Position numbers and translations under genes: made by a program. This document shows positions 36,253-47,077 of a stretch of DNA of 64,000 bases, one piece after another. The notes beneath the pieces are model-generated. The model worked only from the letters and a program-made list of their open reading frames with translations, was not told the DNA's origin and made no database searches. Numbering within the stretch: position 1 is the first letter of the stretch; the number at the start of each line of letters is the position of its first letter. Source of the stretch: Coffea arabica (lineage: Eukaryota; Streptophyta; Magnoliopsida; Gentianales; Rubiaceae); assembly GCF_036785885.1 (NCBI RefSeq), contig NC_092326.1, forward strand, positions 40,138,287 to 40,202,286. The letters run 5' to 3'.

Positions 36253-39200
36253 AAGTGGTATCAAGAGCCTAAATCTTAAGGGCCTGTTTCTTTGAGAGTG
36301 AATGAACTTGGTGAGAAACCCTTTTCACTATAAAATTATACACTTAAGCCTTCAACATCAAAATGCCAGGAAATAACTTCTTGTCCAATCCTCCAAATTT
36401 TACTGGTGAAAACTAACAAATCTGGGCTGTTAAAATGAAGTCCTATTTCGATGCTAATGATCTTTGGGATGTGGTAGAGACAGATCCTATTCCTGAATTA
36501 TCGGAAGATCCAACTATTGCAGAAATGAGAGCTCATAGAGATGCAGTCAAAAGGAGATCAAAAGCTATGACGTGCATTCATTCAGCAGTTTCTGATGCAG
36601 TCTTCACAAAAATTATGACTTGTGAAACTGCAAAAGAAGCTTGGGATACTCTCAAAGTGGCTTTTCAAGGCAATGATAGAACAAGACAAATGCAGGTTTT
36701 GAACTTTAGGAGAGAGTTTGAGCTCCTTAGGATGAAAGACACAGAAAACATCAAAGAGTACTCTGACAAACTCTTAGATGTTGTGAATAAAATCAGATTG
36801 ATTGGAGAACAATTACCAGATAGTAGAGTTATAGAGAAAGTCTTGGTAAGCTTACCTGAAAGGTTTGAGGCCAAAATTTCCTCTCTTGAAGATTCATGGG
36901 ATTTGTCTCAAATCACTTTGCCAGAACTAATCAATGCATTACAAGCACAAGAGCAGAAAAGAGCTATCCGAAAGGAGGAAGCAGTAGAAGGTGCTTTTCA
37001 GATGAAAGACAAAATTCAAAATCAACAAGGTGGCAAAGAAAAGAAATAGCAGTGGAACAAGAAGAGCAAGAAAGAAGGTGAGTCTAGCAGAGATGAAGAA
37101 AGAAGAGGAAAATTTCCTCAATGTCCACATTGCAAAAAGACTTCACATCTGCAACAATATTGCTGGTGGAGACCTGACGTCCAATGTAGGTCATGCAATC
37201 GGAAGGGACACGTCGAAAAGGTATGCAAAAATAACATAAGAGACCAACATGCTCAAATAGCTGACCAACAAGAGGAGGAGCAATTATTTGTGGGCACTTG
37301 CTTTGCAAGCAAGCTTTCCAGTGAAGTTTGGCTAATTGATAGTGGCTGTACTCATCACATGGCATATGATGAGTCCATATTCAAGGAATTGGATAAATCA
37401 TATATTTCCAAAGTTGAAATTGGAAATGGAGATTGTATTGGGGTGAAAGGCAAAGGTAATGTAGTTATTGATTATGGTTCAGGTACTAAAATAATTTATG
37501 ATGTTTTATATGTACCTGAAATTAATCAAAACCTGTTGAGTGTTGGACAATTGCTTGAGAAAAATTATTCTGTTGTCTTAAAAAATAGGAGCTGCGTCAT
37601 TTATGATCAAAATGGAGGTGAACTTTTTTCAATAAAAATGAATGGAAAAATTTTTTCTCTAAATTGGTTGAAAGCAGGTTCAAGTGCATACCCAAGTTTA
37701 GTGGATCAATCTGAATTATGGCATAAACGATTGGGCCACTATCACTATTTTGCACTTAACTACATGCATAAGAATGGTCTTGTGCAGGACTTGCCTTTTA
37801 TAGAAGATAAAGGTGGAGTTTGTGAAGTTTGTCAGTTGGATAAACAAAGCAGATTGTCATTTCCTCACAACAAATCTTGGAGAGCTTCAGAAAGGTTTCT
37901 ACTTGTTCACACAGATGTATGTGGTCCAATGAGAACTTCTTCATTAAATGGCAGCAGGTATTTCATAGTTTTCATTGATGACTTCAGTAGATATTGTTGG
38001 GTCTACTTCATGAAACAAAAATCAGAGGTTGCTGCTATTTTTTTGAAGTTTAAAAATTGGATTGAAAATCAAAGTGGCAAGATGATTAAAGTAATTTGGT
38101 CAAATAATGGAACAGAATATACTTCTAATCAGTTCAACAAGTTTCGTGAAGATGCAGGAATTGAACATCAATTAACTGTCACTTACACTCCACAACAAAA
38201 TGGAGTAAGTGAAAGAAAGAATAGGGCAATCATGGAGATGGCCAGGTGTTTGTTGTTTGAGAAAAAATTGCCAAAGAAGTTTTGGGCAGAAGCTGTCAAT
38301 ACTGCAGTGTATCTTTTAAACAGATTGTCTACAAAATTATTGAATGGTAGAACCTCGTTTGAAACTTGGTTTGGATATAAATATTCAGTACAAAACTTGA
38401 AGGTGTTCGGCTCCATTTGCTACACACATATTCTTGATGTAAAGAGAGGCAAACTTGACGAAAAGGCAGAAGTTGGGATTCTAATTGGCTATTGCAGCAG
38501 TACCAAAGGTTATAAAGTTTATCAACCTTTGACTGCAAAAGTGATAGTCAGTAGAGACATCCATTTTGATGAATATGCAACATGGGACTGGATTAATTCC
38601 AAAGTTGAACATTTCAAGGGATCAGAATCTAAAGAATTGCAGGAGGAGAATATTGATGAATCAATAGATCATATTCTAGTTAGAGGTACCAAATTACTCT
38701 CTGACATTTATAACAAATGTATCGGATACATTTGCACCAGTAGCAAGATTTGACACCATCAAGTTGATCCTAGCACTTGCAGCTCAAAAGGACTGGAGAG
38801 TTTGTCAACTTGACGTCAAGTCAGCATTTCTAAATGGCTACTTGGAGGAGGAGATCTTTGTGGAGCAACCTCAAGGATTTGCAGTGAAAGGTCAAGAAGA
38901 CAAGGTGTACCTACTTCACAAGGCGCTATATGGCCTAAAACAGGCACCAAGAGCCTGGTACAGCAGGATTGATGATCATCTTCTGAAGATTGGATTTAAG
39001 AAGAGTTTGAGTGAATCAACTCTTTATGTAAAAATTGTCAATGATGATATAATTGTTATTTCACTATATGTTGATGATTTGCTTGTCACAAGAAGTAAGC
39101 CAATCTTGGTAAATCGGTTTAAGGAGCAGATGAAGCAAGTCTTTGAAATGACAGACTTGGGAGAGATGTCCTATTTTCTTGGTATGGAAGTTATTCAATC

Positions 39201-40023
39201 TCAACAAGAAATCTTCATAAGTCAGCACAAATATGCAAGAGATGTGTTGAAAAAGTTTAATATGGAAAGTTGTAAATCAATTAGCACTCCATTGATGGAG
39301 AACGAGAAGCTTAGTAAAGATGATGGAGCTGCCAAAGTTGATGAAGGCCTATATAGAAGTCTTGTAGGTTGTTTGATGTATCTTACAGCAACAAGGCCTG
39401 ATATTATGTATGCTGTGAGTTTACTGTCTAGATTTATGCATTGTGCAAGTGAGTTGCACTTCAAAGCTGCAAAAAGAGTACTCAGGTATGTCAAAGGCAC
39501 TGCTGACTTTGGAGTTTGTTTCAAAAAATCAGAAAAATTGGAGTTACATGGCTATTCAGATAGTGACTGAGCAGGTTCATATGATGATATGAGGAGCACT
39601 TCTAGGTACTTGTTCAACCTGGGTTCTGGATGTTTTTCATGGAATTCTAAGAAGCAAGATGTGGTAACTCAATCTACCGCTAAGGCAGAATATGTTGCTG
39701 CTATGACCGCTGTTAATCAAGCCTTATGGCTTAGGAAATTGTTAGTTGATCTAAATCAAGTTCAACAAGAAATTACTCAAATTTTTGTTGATAATGAAGC
39801 TGCTATAGCTATTTCCAACAATCCAGTGTTTCATGGGAAGACTAAGCACTTCAAAATTAAATATTATTTTCTTCGAGAAATTCAAAAGAATGAAGAAATT
39901 GTTCTAGTTCATTGCAAGACTGATTATCAGATTGCAGATATTTTTACGAAGGCCTTGTCCAAAACAAGGTTTGAATGCCTAAGAAGACAGTTGGGGATCT
40001 GCAGTAAAAGTGCCAAGGAGGAG

Positions 40024-40328
40024 TGTTGAGATATGCCAACTTTTCCTACAGATTTTATCAGATTAAGTTTGATATCAGAATCATTCGATTAGTAAAAGAA
40101 TAAGTTTTATTGTTAGGATCAAATATTTTAACTAAGATTTGCTAGGTAGAAGATCATGTTATCAAGTAGTTTTTGTTGAGATTTTCTAGAGAATTGTTAG
40201 CTAAAATTATTTTAGTTTGTTTCTTTGTAAGCACTATAAATAGGGTGTTGATGAATGAAGAAATTAAACTTATTTTTCAGCCATCAATATAGTCTTGATA
40301 TCTTTGTTTATACTTCAAATAACCAACA
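40024..40328 (+). repeat. 3' LTR of the copia element
   Basis: 305 bp, same length as the 5' LTR and about 97% identical by eye. Confidence 0.93.
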
Positions 40329-40801
40329 TGGCCTCTTTAAATTAGGAGAAATTAGTTATCAAACACCTTTAAAATATTTTTAGTGCTTAAAAGCACATTT
40401 TTTTGAAAATGCACTGCAATCTTAAACAAGGTCTAAGAAAGTAAGAAGAACTGAAAAGCAAACAATGTGAAAAAATGAAAAGGGAGAAGACTATACGATG
40501 AAGACTTGTTGAGTGACAAGACAATGTAAAAAGAATAAGAAGATGTTCATTCTTCTCCTAACTTATCTTCGCATGAACTTCCCAAGCATACTTTTAGCAT
40601 AAAATGTATGGATAATGCCACACAGGAATTTTGTAGTGCAAAAGCTATAAATGTCATATTCTGAGAATTTTTATGAGGGGCATAAAGAGTTGCTGCATTT
40701 AATTATAGACGTAAAGACCAAAAACAAAAATGTTACAGACACATGATGAAAGTATAATCCTGAAAAATTCAAAGAAACTACTACCAATATGATATGATGT
40801 A

Positions 40802-41062
40802 CTCTCTCCGTCTCAATTAATTTGTCATATTTCGAGAATCCAACCTTTTAATAATAGTGATTTGATTGTGATATTTGTACTTCTCTTTTCAATTTCACCC
40901 TAACAAATTTAAATTTTGAATTTGAATAGTAACATATATATGATTAAAGGGATGGACTGTATCGAAAAGAGAGACTAAAAAGTGTTTTGACTTTCTCAAT
41001 ATAATAAACATTTTAAAATAGTACAAAATGAAAAGCATGACATTTAAATGGAACGAAAGGAG
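40802..41062. mobile_element. Stowaway (Tc1/mariner-type) MITE
   Basis: The ends CTCTCTCCGTCTCAATTAAT and, inverted, CTCCTTTCGTTCCATTTAAA match the plant Stowaway consensus (CTCCCTCCGTCCCA). TA flanks both sides (40800-40801 and 41063-41064). 261 bp, no reading frame. Confidence 0.8.
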
Positions 41063-41590
41063 TAATAGTATACAAATCAATTCATATCCCCATGTTGCAC
41101 TTTATGCTGTGATATTATTCTAAAGTGTCTAAAGGTACAGAACTTTTACCACAGCAAGCATTTTCATGGTTGCCTACCTTTGTACGATCGAACCCTTTCC
41201 TTTGTCATGGGAAATGATCGAACTCTTTCCTTTGGCATGGACGGTGTTAATTCTTCAAGCGTTTCCAGAGAAGTCAATTGATCCCACTAGTGTGTTTACA
41301 CCAGGAATAATAGTACACTGATTATTGGTTCCCATGGAGCAATGGATTCCTCAAGTAATGGTGATGCACAAGTATGACATAAGCTTGAAGTAAAAGAGCA
41401 AATTAATTATCTTGAAGTCTTTTGATTATCACAATTAATTAGGGTGTGATGTAACAGGCAATTCTATCTTGCACCAGTGATTAGGCTACTGATCATCGAA
41501 GCGTTTTTAGCTGATTCTTGATGAATTTATTTTCCTCACGAGTCAAGCGTCAGTCTTACACTATGTAAAGCTAAAAATGTTGAAGCTGAA

Positions 41591-41678
41591 TTAAGGAATT
41601 TGTGCCGTTTTACCTTTTTGGAATTGAACTGCTTTAAGGAATTTGTGCCGTTTACCTTTTGGAATTGAACTACTTTAA
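41591..41678. repeat. Two tandem 43-bp units upstream of the DRP4C-like gene
   Basis: TTAAGGAATTTGTGCC followed by TTACC and GGAATTGAACT occurs at 41591 and again at 41634, with small indels in T runs. They lie about 300-400 bp before the ATG, in the likely promoter. Confidence 0.7.
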
Positions 41679-41838
41679 AAAATGTTGAAACTGAATTATT
41701 GTTTTGCTTGGTTGATCATTTAATTTTTTTTCATAGATTTCTTCTATCTCAATTCTTGAACATCTTATTTCTTTTTTTTTTTTTTTTTTTGAGTATCCAG
41801 GAAAAGTGATAGTACTGAGATCAATATCAGAAACCACC

Positions 41839-41845
41839 TATAAAT
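41839..41845 (+). promoter_or_regulatory. Candidate TATA box of the DRP4C-like gene
   Basis: TATAAAT about 150 bp upstream of the ATG, after a long poly-T stretch, is the best core-promoter match. It predicts transcription from about 41870. Confidence 0.5.
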
Positions 41846-41989
41846 TCATCCACTGATCCACATTTGCTATAACATACCTGAAAATATCTTGCTCATTCAT
41901 CTCCTCTTCCCCTTCCAAGTTCCCAATCTTTTTACCTGCGACAATATAACAGAAACTCTCAAAACCAACAACCACAAGAAAAATTAAAC

Positions 41990-43993
41990 ATGAGGGCATT
42001 CAGCAAAGGGATCGGCAATCTCAAAGCCCTCGTTGGTCATCATCAAGAAGGACCACTTGCAATCCAAGCCCCCATCGTATCATCCTATAATGAACGCATT
42101 AGGCCATTGCTTGACTGTGTAGACAGGCTACGAAACCTTAAACTCATGCAAGAAGGAATCCAGCTTCCAACAATTGTTGTTGTTGGAGATCAATCTTCAG
42201 GAAAGTCTAGCGTTCTAGAGTCACTGGCTGGCATTAGCCTACCTAGAGGGCAAGGGATCTGCACAAGGGTTCCCTTGATTATGAGGCTGCAAAGTCATCC
42301 CAGTTCCGAGCCAGAGCTGAGCTTGGAGTTCAGTGGAAGAGTTGTTCCAACCGATGAGGACCATATTGCTGAGGCCATCAGCGTTGCAACTGATGAGATT
42401 GCAGGCAAAAGAAAGGGAATATCAAATGTTCCCTTGACTTTGACTGTTAAAAAGAATGGTGTCCCTGATCTTACCATGGTGGATTTACCTGGGATTACTA
42501 GAGTTCCAGTTCACGGGCAGCCTGAAGACATCTACGAGCAAATATCAGCAATCATTATGGAGTATATTAAACCAGAAGAAAGCATAATACTCAATGTTTT
42601 ATCAGCTACTGTTGATTTTTCTACTTGTGAATCAATTCGGATGTCCCAAAAAGTTGACAAAACAGGCGAAAGAACACTAGCAGTTGTCACGAAGGCAGAC
42701 ATAACCCCCGAAGGCTTGCTTGAGAAGGTAACAGCTGATGATGTGAACATTGGGCTTGGATATGTCTGTGTGAGAAATCGTATTGGCCAGGAATCATACG
42801 AGGAAGCTCGAGCTGAAGAAGCTATGCTTTTCGAAATACATCCGCTGCTGTCCAAGATCAACAAGTCTATGGTTGGCATTCCTGTTTTAGCACAGAAATT
42901 GGTGCAAATTCAGGCAACTATAATTTCAAAATGCTTGCCAGAGATCGTGAGCAAGATTACTGACAAGCTAACTGCAAGTGTAGAAGAGCTGAACAAGTTG
43001 CCACAACACATAAAATCAGTTCCTGAAGCAGTCGCTGCTTTTATGTGTATCATTTCTTCAGCCAAAGAGTCACTGAGAAAAATATTTATCAGAGGCGAAT
43101 TTGATGAGTATCCTGGTGAAACAGAAATGCATTCTACTGCTAGACTGGCAGAGATGCTGAGTAGTTACTCTGACGAATTGCAGTTCATTTCTATCAAAGT
43201 TGAACAAAAGCAGAAGTTCTTGGAGGAAGAGATTAGCATCTTGGAGGAAGCTAAAGGTATAAGCTTACCTAATTTCCTTCAGCGCACTGCTTTTCTCACT
43301 TCACTGCAAAAAATGGTCAATGCCATTTCTGCTACACCAGCTAAATTTGTGAAGCAGTTTTGGGAGTATTTACAAGGGGTGTTTGTTCCTGTCTTGATGA
43401 AGCACTCTGAAAACTACCCACAACTTCAGTCTTCAATCAGAAGAGCTGCCCAAAATCTTGTTTCCAAAAAAAGGGAGCAGTCAATTGATTGGGTACTGCA
43501 GATCATCGAAATGGAGAAACTCACTGATTATACTTGTAATCCTGAGTACACTGCAACCTGGCATAAGCTGATGGAAAGCCAGGACACATTCATGGACATT
43601 ATCAATGATCGTTGGAAGACAACAACTCTAGAGATTAATGGAATTGGTGAGGTTGAAGTCGGGCATCTGAGAAAACATCTGGTTGTTGCAGAACAAGCTT
43701 TTGACCTGAAAATGAGGATGATTGCTTATTGGAAGATTGTTCTGAGGAGGTTGGTTGATAGCATGGCTTTGCATTTACTCTTCAGCATCCAAAAGCTGGT
43801 GAACAAAGACATGGAAACCGAAATGGTGAATGAGTTAATAGGACATCACGGGGGTGGATTGGAGCGAATGCTGGAGGAATCTCCATCTATTGCTGATAAA
43901 CGTTACAGATTGAATAGAAGCATCAAGTTGCTGAGGGAGTCTAAAGAGATTGTTGCAGAGATAATGGACAATATTGCTGCTTATGCTGATTAG
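41990..43993 (+). CDS. DRP4C: Dynamin-related protein 4C-like (MX-type dynamin GTPase)
   Basis: One exon of 667 codons, close to Arabidopsis DRP4C in length and likewise intronless. GTPase motifs are complete: P-loop GDQSSGKS (residues 66-73), the G2 Thr in GICTRVP (about 92), DLPG (165-168) and TKAD (234-237). The dynamin signature LPRGQGICTR is present. A middle/stalk region follows (RGEFDEYPGE, MHSTARLAEML), then the GED helices with LLFSIQKLVNKDME and EESPSIADKRYRLNRS. There is no PH domain and no proline-rich tail, which places it in the DRP4/Mx branch. The role of this plant branch is poorly known; a cytosolic membrane- or filament-associated assembly GTPase is the family expectation. 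It is the only complete member of the three-copy cluster. The other two lie 14.8-18 kb upstream, on the far side of the LINE and copia insertions. Confidence 0.93.
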   Translation: MRAFSKGIGNLKALVGHHQEGPLAIQAPIVSSYNERIRPLLDCVDRLRNLKLMQEGIQLPTIVVVGDQSSGKSSVLESLAGISLPRGQGICTRVPLIMRLQSHPSSEPELSLEFSGRVVPTDEDHIAEAISVATDEIAGKRKGISNVPLTLTVKKNGVPDLTMVDLPGITRVPVHGQPEDIYEQISAIIMEYIKPEESIILNVLSATVDFSTCESIRMSQKVDKTGERTLAVVTKADITPEGLLEKVTADDVNIGLGYVCVRNRIGQESYEEARAEEAMLFEIHPLLSKINKSMVGIPVLAQKLVQIQATIISKCLPEIVSKITDKLTASVEELNKLPQHIKSVPEAVAAFMCIISSAKESLRKIFIRGEFDEYPGETEMHSTARLAEMLSSYSDELQFISIKVEQKQKFLEEEISILEEAKGISLPNFLQRTAFLTSLQKMVNAISATPAKFVKQFWEYLQGVFVPVLMKHSENYPQLQSSIRRAAQNLVSKKREQSIDWVLQIIEMEKLTDYTCNPEYTATWHKLMESQDTFMDIINDRWKTTTLEINGIGEVEVGHLRKHLVVAEQAFDLKMRMIAYWKIVLRRLVDSMALHLLFSIQKLVNKDMETEMVNELIGHHGGGLERMLEESPSIADKRYRLNRSIKLLRESKEIVAEIMDNIAAYAD

Positions 43994-44091
43994 ATTGGTC
44001 ATTATACCCTTTGTTTACTTCGCCGTTTGATAAATCATAAAAGTACCATTGCTTTGTCGTTGTTGTTGTTTTTTTTTCCTTAAATTTGCTC

Positions 44092-44545
44092 TTTTTTTTT
44101 TTTTTTGAAGCAACAGAAACATATTCATTTGTACCAAATCTGCAAGAGCAGCTTCAGTTACTATCTTGGGAAAGTTTACAAACCAAACACTACTTTCTTC
44201 AAGAAACAAAGCCAATTTTGACATAATATGGGCAGGTACATTATTTGGTTTCTTCACATGTGTGATTTTAATGAAGCCAAAATCGTCCAACAGTGAATGT
44301 GGTTACCAATTAAGGACAGATCCACTTCTTTGCCATTAATCTTCTGAACAACATTTAAAGCATCTCCATCCACAAGAAGATGAGTAATGCCAAAATCCCT
44401 TGCAAAATGAAGAGCTCTGAAAAATGCTATACACTCTCTGTTTGTTTCAAGGGAAAACATCTTTTCAGAAAATAATTTCCTCAATTTACTTCCAGTGTCG
44501 GTTCCATTTAATCCAGGGAAAATCATTTCTATGTAAAACAACTTC
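44092..44545 (-). mobile_element. LINE 3' fragment (RNase H end with poly-A)
   Basis: Minus-strand frames 44541-44254 and 44290-44100 read as an RVT_3-type RNase H: ECIAFFRALHFARDFGITHL, LVDGDALNVVQKI and KKPNNVPAHIMSKLAL, with a frame shift between the two. The fragment ends in a poly-A tail (44092-44106 as T on the plus strand). It is 5'-truncated, as LINE insertions often are. No clear target duplication was found. It sits about 100 bp downstream of the DRP4C-like stop. Confidence 0.65.
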
Positions 44546-44827
44546 AGCTTACTGAAGTTATTTTCCAGCCATCATCCCGTCTCTTTGGCCCTAGTTCACT
44601 GCCTCTATCTCGTCTTAGAAAAGCTCCAACGTAATTCACGGCCAGCATCCCCAGCAATTGCACATTGTCCCATCCACCCCTCTACTTAACCTGTATTCTT
44701 CTTCCCGTGCCCACGCACTGAAAATTCATTGAACATCAGCCCACATCCTCATGGATCATGGCCATGGGAGACTAACAAAAAGCAATTAGATCTATAGAAA
44801 CAGAGAGGATTCGAGGGAGATAAGAGA
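44546..44827. other. Spacer between the LINE fragment and the hAT element
   Basis: C-rich for this window; no gene or repeat recognised. Confidence 0.35.
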
Positions 44828-44976
44828 CAGAGATGGCAATGGGACGGGTGACCGGCAGGCACCCGCCTCGCAGGGGACTATTGGGGCGGGGACGGGGGGT
44901 AATTTTATTCTCCTGTCTAGAAACGGGGCAGGGGACGGGGATACATTCCCCTGCCCCAACCCCCGCCAAAAAAAAT

Positions 44977-44983
<7 letters not shown>

Positions 44984-45050
<67 letters not shown>
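44984..45050. repeat. (TA)n-(CA)n microsatellite inside the hAT element
   Basis: About 54 bp of alternating AT followed by about 14 bp of alternating AC. Likely variable in length between individuals. Confidence 0.9.
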
Positions 45051-45051
<1 letters not shown>

Positions 45052-45102
45052 AAAGTAACAAAAGAACAAAAGAACAAACGAAGAAACGAACCTCCATACT
45101 TC

Positions 45103-45747
45103 TCACACCCTCTCTGCACATAACAACAAACCATGACTAGAGTTTGAGTCTTCCCCCGCAGACTTCTCATCATCATCAACAACCAGTGCATAATTTAAAC
45201 TAGGCCCACTAGCTACTTTGCCAGCAGGAGTAAAATTGTCAGTGTCTACCAAATCATCAGCAACATTGAAATGCAAACTAGGCTCACCGCAACTTTGTTG
45301 ATATTTCTGCTTCAATTGTTGTTGATTACTAGCACCAAATCTTCCAGAACATCCAGATGCTTGGCTCTTCAGATTTGTCCTCAAATCAGAAGAAAGTTTC
45401 GACCTTTGGGAAGAAGTTTTTGAAGCGGGCCTTCTAGCGGATTGCCACTGGGAAAGGAAAGAAGGGTTCTTTCTAAAACTTTGTGAAGACGATTTTTTGG
45501 GCACATCATTTTTGTTAGCAATGGATTTATTAGATCTAGGCCTGGAGGAATTAGGAGCTGATTTTGGGGCGGACTTGGCAAGGAGGGGTTTATTTTTGAG
45601 TTTGAAATTGAGATCCTTCTGAAGATGGGAACTCGAAGAACAAGAAGAGGAGCGAGGTCTTGAGTTTGACGTGGAGGAAAGCAGAAACTTGAGGCAACAG
45701 GGGACCGTGGGGAAATGAGGCGGGGGCAGGGCGGGCGTGGGGGGCAA
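45103..45747 (-). CDS. Ser/Lys-rich open frame inside the hAT element, possible captured gene fragment
   Basis: A 214-residue frame with no stops occupies most of the hAT interior. Its first ~30 residues (Pro/Ser-rich) come from the element's GC-rich arm; from about residue 45 the base composition is that of ordinary coding DNA (KDLNFKLKNKPLLAKSAPKS, GRFGASNQQQLKQKY, NVADDLVDTDNFTPAG). The acidic/Ser C-terminus ends LLLCAERV. I do not recognise the family. An open frame this long is unusual in this AT-rich sequence, so a fragment copied from a host gene is the best guess. Translation is not established. Confidence 0.4.
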   Translation of the reverse strand: MPPTPALPPPHFPTVPCCLKFLLSSTSNSRPRSSSCSSSSHLQKDLNFKLKNKPLLAKSAPKSAPNSSRPRSNKSIANKNDVPKKSSSQSFRKNPSFLSQWQSARRPASKTSSQRSKLSSDLRTNLKSQASGCSGRFGASNQQQLKQKYQQSCGEPSLHFNVADDLVDTDNFTPAGKVASGPSLNYALVVDDDEKSAGEDSNSSHGLLLCAERV

Positions 45748-45849
45748 GGGGCAGGGGATGGGGCGGGGGACGGGGGGGAGATATTTGACAATGGAGCGGG
45801 GGACGGGGGAAGGATCCCCCGCCCTACCTCCGCCCCATTGCCATCCTTA

Positions 45850-47077
45850 ATAAGAGATAATACAGCTCTGAAACTTTTGCAAAGGGGTAAAGAATTTTTC
45901 AAGTTGGTTATACATGAGAGATTCACAGATCAATTAGAATTTCCATCCCTTGCTTTGACAATTGCAATCAATGTTAGATCTTGGAACAAATTTTGGTAAT
46001 AAAACTACTCTTGTAACACCTGCTTTTTATGTTCTTGTTATTGTTTACCTTTGATCATGGTTGATTTGGAAAGCAATTCTAATTCTTCGCATGCCGTTGC
46101 TTTACTTTCTTCTTGACGTCAGATTGATGGTGAAAATGGCATTTGAGGTGGTGGAGGGCTTTTGCAGTGGTTGTGATGTATTGGCAGTGCAGGCTGAAGA
46201 GTACGGTAGTGGATATTGTAATGGCCATATTACTCACGAAAATTTATTTTCAAAACAGTAACCAAACACAAGAAAATGAGGGAGACAAAATATTTTCAGG
46301 AAAATGACTCAATGAAAACCTTTTGCATCCGATCAAAACAGACCCTGAGAGTTCCAAATATTCTCTCGGAAAACTTTGAGTGGAGTAATCGTGCTAGCAT
46401 AAGAGAAGCTACTAAGGTATATGCAGACAGGCTTTTCTAGCTAAACTGTATAACAAGGTGATTGGATTTAATTGTCGGTAAATTGCCCATTCCATCCTAT
46501 CTTTCCAACGCGTGTCATAGCTGACAGGGGATTCTCCGCCCTTCTCATAAAACCTTGTCTACTCTTCATCAGCCGCAGACCAGTCACTGATAAGTTCAAT
46601 TCTGCTTGATGACATTTTCAGGTAGAACTGCTAGGAGCATTATAGCCATCATGAGGTAATACTACAACTCATTCTTCTTTTTCCTGATTCATTGCTTCTT
46701 TATGCCGTTTCCTGTCATGTTTTCCGATGGCAATGGGAGCCCTTTTATTGGTTTTGCTTCTTTTTCTTGATTTCATTTTTTAGTGTAAAAATGCGCTTTG
46801 GGTGCTTAATTGCATTCAAGTGTTCGTGGTTCTTTAGAACAATAAGAGGGCTAGTTGTTCTTCTTTGCAGTCATGCTTTCTCGTTGTTTAGGATTTCACA
46901 TGAATTTGTTGAATTAGTAAATCTTTTTCCTTCTTTAGAAACCCCTTTTTGGATTCAAGTTATCTGATATGAGTATGTACCTGATCAAGATTCAAAATGA
47001 GGTTTCTAGGCTATTAGCTGAGGTTTTTTTTTTGGGGTTAGATAATTTAATTTATGTTAGTATGGTAAATACGTAGG
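45850..47077. other. Region between the hAT element and the acidic-protein relic
   Basis: About 1.2 kb. A short plus-strand frame continues from the hAT edge to 45999 (ALKLLQRGKEFFKLVIHERF), but I cannot assign it. AACAGACCCT near 46340 looks like a degenerate MITE end. The remainder may include old 5' UTR or intron sequence of the relic at 47078. Confidence 0.35.

Larger units (their letters stand above)
35948..40328 (+). mobile_element. Ty1/copia LTR retrotransposon, nearly whole, with a few breaks
   Basis: Two 305-bp LTRs (35948-36252 and 40024-40328), both TGTTGA...CCAACA, differ at about 10 sites (about 3%). That suggests insertion roughly 1-1.5 million years ago if about 1.3e-8 substitutions per site per year applies. 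TGGCC is duplicated at 35943-35947 and 40329-40333. A primer-binding site like the initiator Met-tRNA complement (TGGTATCAAGAGCC) starts at 36256 and a purine tract (AAGGAGGAG) ends at 40023. Order of parts: gag with UBN2-type domain and zinc knuckle (about 36360-37250), protease (DSGCTHHM), integrase (about 37700-38600), reverse transcriptase (YVDD), RNase H (to about 40030). This protease-integrase-RT order defines copia. Confidence 0.93.
35872..40433. mobile_element. Tourist/PIF-like MITE split by a copia insertion
   Basis: Left half 35872-35947 starts GGCTCCGTTTGCGGTTGC; right half 40334-40433 ends GCAATCTTAAACAAGGTC. Reversed, the right end matches the left at 11 of 18 sites, the differences being mostly transitions. 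TAA flanks both ends, as expected for PIF/Harbinger-type insertion. Without the copia element it would be about 176 bp. Confidence 0.5.
44828..45849. mobile_element. Non-autonomous hAT element carrying an unrelated open frame
   Basis: The 8-bp target duplication ATAAGAGA is exact (44820-44827 and 45850-45857), as hAT elements make. Inverted ends are CAGAGATGGCAATGGGACGG and, reversed from the right, TAAGGATGGCAATGGGGCGG. Both subterminal arms are very GC-rich (GGGGCGGGGACGGGG-type words), in contrast to the AT-rich host. No hAT transposase is present. The interior holds a (TA)n/(CA)n microsatellite and a 215-codon minus-strand frame, listed separately. Total 1,022 bp. Confidence 0.8.

Noticed and set aside
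44833-45191. Frames containing runs of Tyr-Ile
   Set aside because: They are translations of the (TA)n microsatellite.
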